A stretch of DNA of 64,000 nt from Thalassia testudinum (lineage: Eukaryota > Streptophyta > Magnoliopsida > Alismatales > Hydrocharitaceae): NCBI GenBank assembly GCA_037157565.1, contig JAZHRO010000012.1, positions 62,053,501-62,117,500 of the forward strand, written 5' to 3'. Below are positions 11,008 through 22,784 of this stretch, piece after piece. Numbering within the stretch: the first letter of the stretch is position 1; the number at the start of each line of letters is the position of its first letter. Under the pieces are notes generated by a model that saw only the letters and a program-made list of their open reading frames with translations, was not told the origin of the DNA and did not search any database. Made by a program: the position numbers and the translations under genes.

Positions 11008-12453
11008 CCTTTTCCCTTCTACTCGTTTTTCCCTTCTTTATTTCTTGAAAACACCCTTCGATGCACTCCACCACCATCACCCCTTCCTACTCTGGCTAGA
11101 CCTCCGGCGAGGCGTCCCCGTCGCTCCGCACCTCCATCCACCTTGCCAACCATCTCATAAGCTTTGCAACACTTCACTGAACATAAACCCTCACTTCACT
11201 CACCGCGCCACTCACCCACAAGGGCCCCTGAACACACGCACACAGGGTGCCCTAGGCACGCGCACTCTGGCAGCGCCACGCCGACCCCCTCAACACATTT
11301 GACGTGCCTCGGCGAAGCCTCCTGAGCTTTCTGACGAGGCCGCGAAGCCGTTTTCATGTTAACAGGTACAGGAGGTTTGTCGCCATTGACAACCGCAAGA
11401 AGCTTGCTTGCGAGCTTCTCCAACCCCGCCCGCTCTAGGCCAAGAGTCCCAGGTTGTGCAGACTTCCCTCATGCACAGCTCTAGGCAACCAATTGGCTTC
11501 GAAGGTCAAAGTATCAGCTGCAATCAACTGAAGACTCCTGCTGTGGACGCACGCAAAGGAAGGTGGGAAGATAGTCCCATCTCGGAAACTCTTGACCGCC
11601 CGCTGTTGAATAAGTTGCAAAACTGCATAGGGCTTATCGCCTCATAACCACGGGGTGAGGTCCCACTTACCTTCACTCTCCTCGTCCGTGACCCGACCTC
11701 CGCAGACCTAGCGTGACCCGTACACCCGACCCAGTAGACCTCGCCCACCACTGCACGCCGGTGGGCCTGGTCCCGGGCGTGTACCAGATTTGATTACCCG
11801 AGAAAGCGGCTCTGGGAGAGCGAACATAAGAGAGAAAGGGGAGAAGAGAGCGCGTGCGGGTAGGGGTAGGTTTTGCTCTTGCAGGGAAAGGAGAAGAAGA
11901 GGAAGCCAAGGAAGAAGAAGGTGAAGGCCGAAGAGGAAGAAGCTAAGGCCAGAGAAAGATAAGGAAGGAGAAGGCAAGGTTGAAGAGAAGAAGCTGAAGT
12001 CAGAGAGGCTGAAGAGCTGAAGAAGAAAGAGAAAGAAAGAGAAGGAGAAGGATTGAAGGTAGAAGAAGGAGCCGCCAAAGAAAGAAAGAAGAAGAAGGAT
12101 GAAAGCAGCCGCAAGAGAAGAACAGAGAAGAGATCAGAACAGAAAAGAGAAGAAATAAAAGCACTGTAGCACCCATAGTTTAAGACGTTTGATTCACAAA
12201 TCAGACATCCAATTTTTGTGCTTGTTTACATTGATTTCTTTAATCTTGTGTGTCTGCATTATTGCATTATAACTCTGGTTTTCATTGCATATTATATTCA
12301 ATTTTTCAAAGTTGTGCTCTTGATTTCTATACCCTAATTTGCTCCCTGTGTTCAACCTCGGACTTCAACTTCGAGTAATAAAATCTATTTGTTTTCAAAG
12401 CGACTTCAACTATATTACAACGTGTTACTTTAAAACCCGATTTCGCTTCGACA

Positions 12454-13440
12454 AATATGCCTCCACGTCTTCAGCGCGAAGACAACTACCGGTAGCTCTA
12501 AGTCATGGGTGGGCTAGCTATGCTCATGGGGCTTCAGTTGCAGCGAAGAGTAAGCGACAACGTGACCTCGCTGCATGAGCACACCACCTAACCCCTGCAA
12601 CGAAGCGTAGGTTTAAACCACAATCCCTGGGGTCCAGGAAAAGGGCACGTCCTTCTAGGTCAGCTGAGTCATAGGACGCATGATCTGAGAGAACCCTCTG
12701 ATAAACCGTCGGTAGTAGCCTGCCAGTCCCAAAAAGCTACGTATCTCTGTCACTGAGCGTGGCCTCTCCCACTTGAGTATGGCCTCGACCTTGTCTGGAT
12801 CCACAGCCAATCCGTCTCCTAAAATCACATGGCCCAAGAATGTCACTTATCTTAGCCAAAACTTGCACTTGCTGTACTTGGCGTACAACCTGCGTCATCT
12901 CAAGGTATCCAGGACCATACGTAAATGTTGTCCATGATGTGCTTGATCCCGAGAGTAGACAAGGACGTTGTCGATGAACACCACCACAAATTGGTCTAAG
13001 TATGGCCTGAAAACATGGTTCATCATGTCCATGAAAGTAGCGAGGGCATTGGTCAGCCCAAACGGCATGACCAAGAACTCGTAGTGCTCGTATCGAGTAT
13101 GGAAATCTGTCTTGGAGATGTTAGTCTCCTTGATCCTCAACTGGTGGTAACCTGACCTCAGATCTATCAACTGGTCAAAGAGATCGTTGATACGAGGTAG
13201 TAGGTACTTGTTCTTGACGGTGACCCGATTTAGCTGTCGATAGTCGAAACAAAGACGTAGGGCACCGACCTTCTTCTTTACAAACAACATAGGGGCTCTC
13301 CATGGGGACGCATTGGGCCTCACAAAGCCCTTCTCAAACAGGTCTTGTAATTGTGACTTGAGCTCTCGTAGCTAAAGGGGTGCCATCTTGTATGGTGCAG
13401 TAGAAATAGGGCTGGTCCCCGATACTAGTGAGATCTAAAA
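12454..13440 (-). pseudogene. E2 reverse transcriptase and start of RNase H
   Basis: Read on the minus strand, RT blocks [23 protein letters not shown] and MPFGLTNA are clear. The catalytic motif reads FIDN instead of the usual YIDD/FIDD, so the second catalytic Asp is Asn. About nine residues are missing before [12 protein letters not shown] stop separates the RT thumb, and the connection region ([17 protein letters not shown]) lies at about 12655-12846. RNase H fragments, including a PTHDLEL block, continue to about 12454 with frameshifts. The copy is cut there by E1. Confidence 0.82.
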
Positions 13441-14078
13441 CTCGATCTCACGCTCAGACGGTAGTCATAGTAGCTCCTCTAGAAAGACGTCGGGGTACTC
13501 GCAGACGATCGGGATACTCTGAAAGTCGGCCACGGGGCTAGGCACTGCTACAACACAAGCTAAGATGCTCTCACACCCCTGGCTCAAAAGCTTCGCTGCC
13601 CGAAGCGCGGAGACGCACCTGAAACCTCCGACTACTAGCTGGCTGTGAAACTTAAAGGGAGGCACCTGGAGAAGACGATGTTCCTCCCAAAACAGTCCAC
13701 TAGGGCGTGATAGGCAGACAACCAGTCCATCCCTAGGATCACGACAAAGTCCTCCATCGGGATCACTATCAGGTCGGTGGGAAGACTGTGTCCCCCTATA
13801 GCTACCTCGCAGTCTGTAAAGACCTCCTCTGCTATGAACAACTGTCCACCTGGCCCTCTAATCAGGAACAGGACCTCTAACAGTACACTGCTAGGCCCCA
13901 AACTGACGGTAAAACTCAAGGAGAATAAAGAGTGTGTGGCACCAAAATCGAAAAGGACGTAGACTAATCTGCTAGAAACAGTAGCCATACTTGCCACTAC
14001 AGAACCTGAAGCCTTGGCGTCTCTGTGTGTTAGGGTGTTGATACGCCCCTTAGCCTTGGGTGTAGAAGAAGCGGGCAC
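13441..14078 (-). pseudogene. E2 protease and linker to RT
   Basis: The minus strand encodes VLFDFGATHSLFS, a retropepsin active-site block of the chromovirus kind (usually D-S-G-A-T-H-S-F), with Phe after the Asp. The region ends in VVILGMDWLSAYHALVDC, a standard downstream block. Stops and frame changes lie between 13440 and 13670. The protease would mature Gag-Pol. It is not functional in this copy. Confidence 0.75.
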
Positions 14079-14552
14079 GCTTTGGTTCGGGCGAGCAGCA
14101 GCTGGCCGGTACCCTCCTTGTGACTGTTGTCATCCTCCATGCGCCTGGTGACCTCGGCTACCAGATCAGCCTCCTACTCTCGGTGCGGGAAGCATCTGCT
14201 GCGCTCCAGCCCTAGATGGGCAGTCCCTCCTATTGTGGCCTGGCTGGCCACACTGGTAGCAGAGAGGGGCACGACCTCCTCCCTTAGTCGATCCTTGCTG
14301 GTAGCTAGGTGGGGGTTTGGTGCTAGTAGCTGGCCCCTGTCTAGGGCCCCCAAAGACCACTGGTGGCCTCGTAGAATGAGACGATTCCCCTGCAGGCGCA
14401 ATGTGCCTCCTCTCCCGACGGCTTTGTGAGTACTCTGGCTGGTAGGGCCTCTTCCATCTTCCGTCAGTGTCTTGTGTGGTCGGGTTGGTCTCCTCATAGG
14501 CCATGGCCGCCTCGACCACACGAGAGAAAGTGGGCAGCTTCAGGGGTTTCAC
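14079..14552 (-). pseudogene. E2 gag C-terminal part with zinc knuckle
   Basis: The minus-strand frame begins KPLKLPTFSRVVEAAMAYEE, the end of a capsid-like domain. A basic, Ser/Pro-rich linker follows, then CYQCGQPGHNRRDC, a CX2CX4HX4C nucleocapsid knuckle near 14220-14262. The knuckle would bind genomic RNA. The frame is broken upstream by the solo LTR at 14557-16429; coding resumes beyond it at 16435. Confidence 0.82.
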
Positions 14553-14556
14553 ATAT

Positions 14557-16429
14557 TGATTAGCCCATATTTTGGGCTATTTAAGTATTTAAGTGCCGAG
14601 ATATTAAGTTAATTCTAACATTTATTTAGCATGCATTAGGATGTAAATAGATTAATTCATATTTCTGATTTAATTACATAATTCATGCATTGCATAAATA
14701 ACTAAATGCATTTAGAATTAACTTAGAATTACATTCATTTAATTAGTTAACCAATTAGGTGCATTGCATGCATTGTTTTAATTTAACATAGAAGTTAAGG
14801 GCTTATGCATAAATAATCATAATATTTTATTCTTTTATTTTTTCTCCTTTGCACAGGTAACTCCTTCGACTTTGGCTCCGCCTCCTCCTCCTGTGCATCA
14901 CATTTACACTACGGCATTTTGAAATTGAAACGATGGCCGTGGCTACAAAAGGAGGAGGGAGAGATGCCATGCTAAGGAGGCCACCATCCCCGACCCACCA
15001 CTGTGTAGAGAGTTGATCTCTCGTTCATTCCACACCACCGGCCTCCTTCCGCGAGCACAAGACCACTCTACCGCGGGTAGGTGGGGTGACAGACCGTCGC
15101 GCCATCTGTGGCTTGTGCATCACTGCGAGCGTGCGCCTAAGGGCCATGCAACCACTGCCAGCAACCACTGCCATCAACCACTTTCAGTTCCTCATCCCCA
15201 CGCCAGTTAAGACGTCTGGGAATGATCCCAGACGTCTGAACTCCCATATCTTCTTCCGTCTTCTTTTTATTTCTTATGTTTTGTTTCCCCTCCACTTCAA
15301 CAAAATCCCTCACCAGCGCACCTCCAGCAGCAGCTGCCACTTGCGGCCGAGCCCACCACGCACCCACGCGTCCAGCGCGCCTCCAGCAGCTGCAACCACC
15401 ACACACACACCACAGTTTCCAGCACCTCCCCGCGTGTACCTACGCGCCTTCAGCAGCAGCAGCAGCTGCTCAGCACAGTGCGCCCACCTCCAGTGCCACT
15501 GTAGAGCCCCACACCCGCACCTACCTCCGCGCGCCCACCTCCCTGCGGGCCTTTAGTGCCGACCTCCAGCGCGCTCTAGCCTACAGAACGCGCGCCTCAC
15601 CACGAGTGCTCCAGCCTGTAGAACGCGCGCCCACCTCCGCTTCATCTCGCCATTGCAGCGCCACACCTCCGTGCACGCCTACGCACTCTGTAGAGCTCCC
15701 AACGCCTCCACGTCTCCGCGCATCTGCAGCACACGCGGTAGCACCAGCTCCTCCACCGCCGCCACTCCTCTCCTCTGGCAGGCCAGCTCTGGCCATCTCG
15801 CGACGCACCGCTGCCACCATCGCAACGGCCTCGCTTCAGCCAACCTCTTGTGGGAGTCTCTCCCCGATTGAACCTCTCTCCCATGCACAAGGAGGAGAGA
15901 GGTAAAATCCCCTGTTTTTGTGTTAATTAAAAATTACATTTAATGCCATTGCCACCAAAATCAATTTTAATTTATGATTATTTTATTGTGGCGAAATTGT
16001 GACTGCATACTCATGCTTTCTGATAATTGCGCGGTTATTGATATTCACATGTTTTAACATTGGTTTTGGGATTAAAATGTGCACAAATTTTCTCTAATAC
16101 ATGTCAATTGAAAATTACATAAAATCATCATATGTTTATTGAATATTTCAGTGAGGAAAAATTGCACATATACCCTTATATTTTTGAGTTATTGTGCATC
16201 TTCTTTCCATTGCATTTCATGTCGGATTTGATTAGGGACTTCACACTTGATTGAAAGAATACAAAATAATCGAAGTTTTATTGCATCATTGCCTCCCTGT
16301 GGACACGACCCGCTCCTAATTGAGTGGTTATTTTAATTGTTGATTAATCGATTTTTCCACCACATAGAACTACAAACGACGCATCATTTATGTGACAAAC
16401 GAATTTAAAAGCAAAGAATCGACTCGTCA
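14557..16429 (+). mobile_element. Solo LTR related to the E4 LTR, inserted in E2 gag
   Basis: It runs from TGATTAGCCC to GACTCGTCA and is flanked by CATAT (14552-14556) and CATAC (16430-16434), a TSD with one change. Its last 130 bp resemble the U5 end of the E4 LTR, sharing CCCTGTGGA, CGATTTTTCCACC-like and ATCGACTC blocks, which sets its orientation as plus. Length is 1873 bp. The Pro/Ala/Ser-rich open frames around 15086-15905 lie in GC-rich LTR sequence and are not taken as genes. A perfect 12-bp dyad of AGACGTCT type sits at 15210-15237. Confidence 0.82.
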
Positions 16430-16434
16430 CATAC

Positions 16435-16584
16435 CCCTAAATCGCAGGTCGGAGCTCCTCAGTAAACCTCCACAGGCACTCCTCCTCAGTAGACACAGCT
16501 GTCGGGGCGAAGCGTGACAGCTCTAGGAAACGCATGCGGTACACGCTAACTGTCATCACCCCCTAGCGAAGAGTATGGACCTCT
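16435..16584 (-). pseudogene. E2 gag capsid fragment between two insertions
   Basis: The minus strand gives RMRFLELSRFAPTAVSTEE and FTEELRP, typical late-capsid wording of chromovirus gag (LSRFAP... F..GL). It continues from 30162 across the E3 insertion and into 14552 across the solo LTR. The E3 TSD CGCCT follows at 16585-16589. Confidence 0.75.
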
Positions 16585-17465
16585 CGCCTTGTTGATAGCG
16601 GAAAACTATGTGATCGGAATTGGATTTTGAAAATCCATCATTGTAGTTCGATTTGTGAAGCAATCCGTCAACAGATAAAATTTTACTGAAATTTGTAAAG
16701 AAATTCTTGGTCAAATACAGAGAAGCTACGTCGATCTAAAATCCGCGATTATATTTTTTTTGGTATTTATGTTTGAAAGTGAGATAATTATAATGGAATT
16801 GATATTAACACTAAGATAGAGAGAGAGAAAACAATCACTTGATATAATAATACTATTTTTACAACTAGAAAGCGGGAAATGATTATAGCTAGAAAGCGGG
16901 AAATTCTATTCTAGAAAGCGATAAAAAGAAGGGAGAGAGATGTTATCCTCCTCGACGGCTGCTTGGAGGACAAGCCGGACGGAGCGACACCTGGAAGACG
17001 GAGGACGGAGTGGGAAGGAGGACGAAGCAGGAAGAAGCGGGAAAGAGGTAGCACGTCATCGTCGTCGCGAGATCCACTTTCGGAACGAGGGCGAGGAAAC
17101 TTTGAATTTGGCTCTAAAGGAGCATCCCGAGTGTGGGACAAGCTTCTCTTGAGCTTTGAAGAGGGAGAGAGGTGAAGGAAGGGATAAGAATTTCTAGGGT
17201 AGGGGTCTCCTTTTATAGTTGCAAGGATTGGGGGCAATTTGGTCATTCCATATTAAAAAACATTAAAATTAGATCTTTAGTGATGGAATTATTCATCACT
17301 AAAGACCTATTGTGGGCGACGTGTGCGCACGTCGCGCGTGCCTCCTCCTCACACGCCTTAATGCATAAGCACATACACGAGCTCTTGGTCGTCCGATCAA
17401 GCAATCGGATGGCTTAAAATCGCACGCACCTTCTCCTCTTCAGTTGCTAAACGCTACGTAGGCAT

Positions 17466-20166
17466 TGTTGGCAAGGCAAAATCGATGTTTAAAAGTGTCG
17501 CGTTGAAGTATAGTCGAAATCGCTTTGAAAATAAATACAATTTTTATTACTCGAAAAAGTTATGAGGTTGAATACATGGAGCTATATGGGATTTAGAAAT
17601 CAAAATCACAATTCAGAATTAAAAGAGATTGCAATAATGTCAGTAGCAATGTGCAAAAATATGGGAGTAAAATGGTGATTTAGATCACCAAATACTCCTA
17701 CAATATCACTAAAGAACTCAATGTAAATCTATATGCAATGAGAGCTAATGATCTGTCGTCTGATTTGGAAATTAGACGACTTAAAGTTGTCTGATTTTTC
17801 TTCTTCTTTTCTTCTTCTCTTTCTCTATCTCTGTTGTTCTCTTCGTCTTCTCTGTCTTTGCTTTCTCTGTCTTCTCCTTCCTTCTTTCTCTACGATCCTT
17901 CTCTTCTTTAGCTTCTGCTTTGGCCTCCTCCTCCTCCTCCTCTTCTTCCTTCTGCCTTCAACCCTGGCCTCCTCTTCTTCAGAATCGGCTAAGTGTCAAT
18001 CGGAGGTTCCTGTAGCAAAACCCTCCCCCTACCTGCGCAACTCTCTTATCTTTTTCTCTCTTAGGATCCGCTCTCCCAAAGCCATAAGTATCCAGGTTAT
18101 CGGGTCGAGCGCGTACCCGGGTCTAGGCTCACCGGCGTACGGTGGTGAGCAAGGAGTGCTGGTTAGGTCGGGTCAGGCCAGGTCCGTGGGTGAGGTGTTG
18201 CGAACAAGAATGGGTGAAGGTGAGAGGGACCTCACCTCGTGGTAATTGAGGCCAACAACTATAGCCAGTTTTTCAATTTATGCGGGTACGGGTGCCTCTT
18301 CGTATCCAAGGTGGGACTAAATGTCCCATCTTCCTTCCACGCAGCGCAGCAGGGTGCGTCCTTCACAATTGCCTCAACGACTGAGGCTCTCGATTGCAAT
18401 TGAGGTCCTGAGTGCGTGCGCAAGAGACTTCCGTGCGTCTTGGGACTTTAACCTTGGTGTGGCAGCACCTGGGGCAGCCTCAAGCAAGCTTCGAGCTTGC
18501 TCGCCAATGGTGGACAAGGTCGTGCACCTGAAATCAATAGAATGGCCTCTCGGCCACGTCAGAGCGTTCAGGGAGTGTCGTCGAAGTATGGAGAATGTGC
18601 TGGGGGTGGTGGCGTGGCGTGACAGTGGCCGTGAGTGCGTGCCTACGGCAGGCTATGTGCATGTGAGTGGGTGTGTTCGGGGGTGCGTGTGAGTTAGTGG
18701 CGAGGTGAGTGAATAAGGGAAATGCTCAGTGACGTGTGGTGATGGTCGTGGGCTTGTCGACGAGGGTTTTGGTGGCTTGTGGAGGTGTGATGGCCTTGCC
18801 AAAGGTGGTGGCTAGAGATGGAAGGGATGGAGGTGCGAAGGGGCATCAGTGGTCGGTTTGAAGTGGAGTAAGTGCGGAAATAAAGTAGAAGGGACAGGGG
18901 ACTTAGCTAGGAAGTCAACGGACGAAGGGGGGTAGCGAGGGCATCGGGTCTGGTGTGGTTGACGTCGGAGACGAAGGCGGCTCCGGTGAGGTGGGAACGG
19001 CGAGGATGGAGAAAGTGGCGTTTGCTGGTACGCCAAGACGCGAACGAAGGTAGGGAGGATGAATCCGTTGCAAGTATGGCGGTCGAACGACGAGAAGGAG
19101 CAGGGGGGATCGCCGGATGTCGAGGATCCTTCGACCATGAGAGGGAGAGATGAATTGAGGTGAATCACGGCTGAATTCGAGTGTGGAGAATGCGGGAGGA
19201 TCTGGGCTTCTTTAAATAGGGATCTGAGTGGCGGTTAGGGCTTGGGAAGCAAGCTTCCCAAACTTGGAAGGTCGCCGAACTTGGGAGTTGTTAGGATACC
19301 CAAATCTCTCATGCGTTCGCATGAGAGATTGGGAGGGAATCAGAGCTCATCAATGGGTTCATACTGGAGAGAATTTCTCAGAGGATCTCCATTCCAATTT
19401 TGGAAGGGATTCTCCAAGTAATCAAGGAGATATTCCCTGTCAAAGGTCGCCGGAGTAGGTTTCCTCTGCGATAATGGCAGAGGGACCTAATTGTGAAGAC
19501 AACGAAGAAGCTAGGGGGCTGAATGCAAGGGTTTTTGAAAGTTAGGGGTAGAAATGTAATCAGATAGAACCTTTTTGCAAACTAGGTCAAGACAAACTCA
19601 TCTTAGGTCCAAATTTTGGCATAAACCTAATTTGGACCTAAGGAATCCATTAGTGAAATTGGATTTTGGTTTTGACCACATTTGACTGGGTAATTTATGC
19701 AAAAATCAAAATTAGGGTAAATATTTATCTAAGACTCCATTTTAGGTCAAGATGGGTTCTGATGGCTAAATTGAAGGTATTAAACCCTAAAGAATAATTT
19801 TTTATGATTTTTAGAGAATTTAAGTGAATTTTATCCTGACTAGAACCTTGGTTAATTAAATGGGTCTGTTTTTAGGGTTTTAAAAGTCATTTAATTCTCA
19901 GAACACACACAAACCCTTTTCTGTATGATCCAACCCACTTGTTATCTTATTAAGAACATTTAACTTTTATTCAGCTCTTGAGAAAACCCGTGGTTGTATT
20001 GCATTCATGATAAGCTGGTAAAATTACAGTTTTAACCCTAATTTATTGTGTTTCTTTCAGAAAGGTTATGCATTGAATTATGACCTTTAGTTGGTTATAT
20101 AAGAGCATTTATTGACTTCATTGGGTCAAAATGAGCTAGTTATGGCTCATGATGGTGTTCCCATCA
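17466..20166 (-). mobile_element. Type A LTR (E1 family) inserted in the E3 3' LTR
   Basis: On the minus strand it starts TGATGGGAACACC at 20166 and ends ...CCTTGCCAACA at 17466, 2701 bp, the most complete type A LTR here. No internal coding is present, so it behaves as a solo LTR. I see no matching TSD: the flanks are GGCAT and ACCAC. Two perfect hairpins (19313-19340 and 19242-19261) lie just upstream of a CTATTTAAA TATA box (19211-19219). AGACGTCT-like motifs lie at 17753-17790. Confidence 0.75.
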
Positions 20167-20368
20167 ACCACCTTCCCAGCTGTAGGATCGAGATTGAAGG
20201 GTTGTCATCGCATGTTCGCCTGCCTTCACACCGCACTCTCAGCGCGTCTGATCATGCGTCTCCCTTAGCGTCAGATCGTGTGATAATTTGATGCGAGGAT
20301 CTAGACTGTTGACGTTTGATCGAATGGTCCCATTGAGCACTTGCGCGGGAGGAGGAAGAGCAGCGTGA

Positions 20369-20418
20369 GGAATCGAACTCACGACTTGTGGTTCCTAAGG
20401 GTCTTACCCACTACGCTA
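20369..20418 (-). promoter_or_regulatory. tRNA-like A-box/B-box module in the E3 3' LTR
   Basis: The minus strand reads TAGCGTAGTGG (A-box, full consensus match) and AGTTCGATTCC (B-box, one mismatch), with starts 39 nt apart. A stem CGTGAG/CTCACG encloses the TTCGATT loop, a strong T-arm. This is the best-preserved B-box of the four copies. A pairing acceptor stem is not seen. Confidence 0.6.
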
Positions 20419-20542
20419 TGTGCATGGATAGACAAAAAGAGTATTCTTGTGCCATTTAATGCTGACCGTTGGATCTTTGATTCGACGATTGAGATCAGAT
20501 GTGGAATTCTTCTCACATGAGGTGTTGTTTGAGGGAAATGAC

Positions 20543-22233
20543 TGTAGATTCCCTACTAAGAGGGGGTGACATAATAAATTACGGAATAGAATATAAACAA
20601 TCTCACAAAAGAATTCAATCACACAATGTACACAATTATTTTTAGGTGGAAACCCAAACAAGGTGAAAACCACCACCTAACCCTCTCGAGTTAGGATTTT
20701 CCGATCAACTAAGTTGATCAAATCCACTAAACGAATTATTTAAACAAGGGTGATTCAACCTCAATTACAACCACGCTACTTTATATGAGGGTAGCGTACC
20801 TCAAACCCCTTCTCTTCATGAGAAGGATTTTGTCCCACGAAGGAGACGGGAATTCGCAAAGCGAATACCCAACCAAATAACAAAGATAAATAACAACAAT
20901 CCTATAGAGCCAACAAAGTAATATTTAACCTAAGCTTCTATAGGAATTATGATGCTTCCCTTTGCAAGGAGTGCATCGAATTGATGATGCGGGTGCGTGA
21001 GCTACACGACGGCACAATGTCACTCTCGTGAACTACGGTGGGAAAGCGGGTGCGCAAAGGCTTGATGCTTTCAAGATGAAGAACTTGAGCTTGGAGAGCA
21101 AGAGCTTTTCTAGGACACAAAAGAGTAGAAAGTATGTTGCTTGGGTGTGTCTTGGTGTGTGTAGAGTGGCAAAGGCTCCCCTCTATTTATAGAGGCCTTA
21201 GGAAGGCTTTGGAAGGCTTTGGAAAGCTTCCATAGCCGTTTGGAGCAAAGCCCAAGAGAATCAGGCCGAAATCAGGAACAATGATTGCATTGACAGGGTT
21301 ATCAGATGTCTGATCATGGCATCAGACGTCTGGAAGATCAGTTTAAGACATCTGGGAACAAAGTCAGACGTCTGATTGTAGGCGGGTTTCTTCCTGACTT
21401 GAATCAGTTCTCAACAGGGTTCTAGTGTAAGTCCATCAGATGACATACAGGACGTCTGGCACTATGTCTGGATATCTGGAAACCTACTTTTCTACGGGAA
21501 TGGATTTCCAAGAGAGTGCAACAGCTAGAAAATCTCTAAGAAGAGATTTTCGGGTCAGCCGAGGTAAAACGGTCATTTATTAGACGTCTGGAAAGGCTTA
21601 AGGACGTCTGATAAGGCTCTAACGGTCTTATTCTTCAGTGTTTGTTAAGCCAGCCAACGGTCCACTAATTGGACGTCTGGCAAAAACATTAGATGTCTTC
21701 TAAGACGTCTGGTCTAAGGTCTGGACGTCTGATTTCATCAGACAGAGCTAACTAAGTCCAACCTAAATGTTATCAGACGTCTTAAAACATATTATCAGAC
21801 GTCTGATTTTGGAATTAGACGTCTGAAAAGCTATTTTAACCCTATATTTGTTCTCTAAGTTCTCCACAGAAAACCTAAATGTCCTAGGGTTGTGTAGGTG
21901 TTCCTAGGACTACTATTAGGGTACTTTGAGGCTCTTTAACATGATGTTCTAAGGAACAAAAAGAGCAAGGAAATAAAAACAAAAATACATGAAAGAAATA
22001 AACAGAATTCTATCCGATTCTTCTTGTCCTTCCATCTTCAATCTATCGCTCCTCACGAATCTCCTCTGTTCTCCATCAAGCTCCTCCAATCCATCCTAGA
22101 TGCGAGCTCGAATTCCGTCTAATCACATCTCCATTTGCAATTGACCTGAAATATAAAACTCCAAGTGCAAATGTTAAATGACACGTGTTTTGTTATCATC
22201 AAAACAAACGATCGTGATGCTCTAGCACCAACA
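20543..22233 (-). mobile_element. S2: solo LTR of the S1 family, reverse orientation
   Basis: It ends GCTCTAGCACCAACA at 22233, the reverse complement of the S1 start, and is flanked by perfect TSDs ATGAC (20538-20542 and 22234-22238). The partial E3 5' LTR shows the empty target near 29624-29628. It is 1691 bp with no coding. It carries about eleven exact GACGTC cores between 21320 and 21825. Confidence 0.88.
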
Positions 22234-22770
22234 ATGACATCGTCAATTCCTAGCCGTTGGATGAAGAAGTGGGGATGCAAGCAGTTTGGAGGGTCAAGAT
22301 GGCACCACGTGGTACCATCTTGGCCATCCATCTTCTTTGAGTTGTAGATGGTGCCAAAGATGTCGGATTGGATCGATTTTCAAGTCATTGGGTTGCGATC
22401 GTCGATCTGAATCCATCCGTCCGGTCAGATTTATCATCTGAGGTACGGATTTGCACCCCATTAGCCCTTGACCTCTGATCTTTCTTAGACTACATCTGAT
22501 ACTACGAAAGTCCGATCGAGGCGATCTTAGAGTTGCTGAACTCCAATCATCGTCCTGATCAAATCCCTACGATTGGATCTTCCGTTTGAAGCCCCGATTA
22601 AAATTTGCCCTGTCCCTGGCCATAAAAGGAGACAATTACTATACAATTTGTACAATTTGACCTAAATGTATGATTATGCGTGTTATGCAATATTTACAAT
22701 CATGATGCTAATATGGTACTAAGAACATGCATTAATAGACATTTTTGACTATTTAGATATATGCACATCA

Positions 22771-22784
22771 CACCCCCATGCCTA
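22771..22784 (-). promoter_or_regulatory. E3 3' polypurine tract
   Basis: On the minus strand TAGGCATGGGGGTG directly precedes the LTR start TGATGTGC. It is the plus-strand primer site. Confidence 0.78.

Larger units (their letters stand above)
1..12453 (+). mobile_element. E1: degraded Athila-like Ty3/gypsy retrotransposon
   Basis: Only the right part of this element is in the window. A 5' LTR remnant (1-709) runs directly into gag (from about 741). A broken protease-RT-RNase H-integrase frame, a noncoding 3' region, a polypurine tract and a 3' LTR that ends at 12453 follow. The 3' LTR is enlarged by two later solo LTR insertions. E1 sits inside the pol gene of E2: E2 RNase H coding resumes right after 12453. 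The TSD would be AATAT (12454-12458), but its partner is outside the window. Athila membership is inferred from the protease motif LLDLGAS, the RT and integrase wording and the GCATGGGGG-type polypurine tract, all shared with E3, E4 and E5. Confidence 0.85.
6457..12453 (+). repeat. E1 3' LTR (type A) with two nested insertions
   Basis: The LTR starts TAATGGGAACACC; the expected TGATGGGAACACC has lost its G, judged from the copies ending at 20166 and 57054. It ends ...TTCGACA at 12453. Removing R2a (7171-8958) and S1 (9290-11007) leaves about 2.48 kb. Two perfect hairpins (7059-7086 and 7126-7150) sit just upstream of a TATATAA box at 8964-8970 once R2a is removed. The part at 12181-12210 carries two AGACGTCT-like motifs. 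Long purine-rich or pyrimidine-rich stretches around 11870-12130 give many spurious frames. Confidence 0.82.
16590..22770 (-). repeat. E3 3' LTR with two nested insertions
   Basis: It is made of three pieces: 22770-22239, 20542-20167 and 17465-16590, about 1.79 kb together, matching R2a and R2b. On the minus strand it starts TGATGTGCATA beside the polypurine tract and ends ...ATCAACA. It contains a tRNA-like module (20369-20418), a palindrome CTTTAGTGATG/CATCACTAAAG (17275-17304) and a TATA-like box near 17210. Confidence 0.83.

Noticed and set aside
15086..15905. Ala/Pro/Ser-rich open frames
   Set aside because: They lie wholly inside a solo LTR with TSDs, overlap in several frames and show no domain.
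17461..20171. TSD for the type A LTR inside E3
   Set aside because: Flanks GGCAT and ACCAC do not match; the insertion is supported by the split E3 LTR only.
20490..22770. A 0.6-kb LTR for E3 beginning at TGAGATCAG
   Set aside because: The match between 20490 and 29576 is only where the 5' LTR was truncated; the real LTR continues to 16590, as TSD CGCCT shows.
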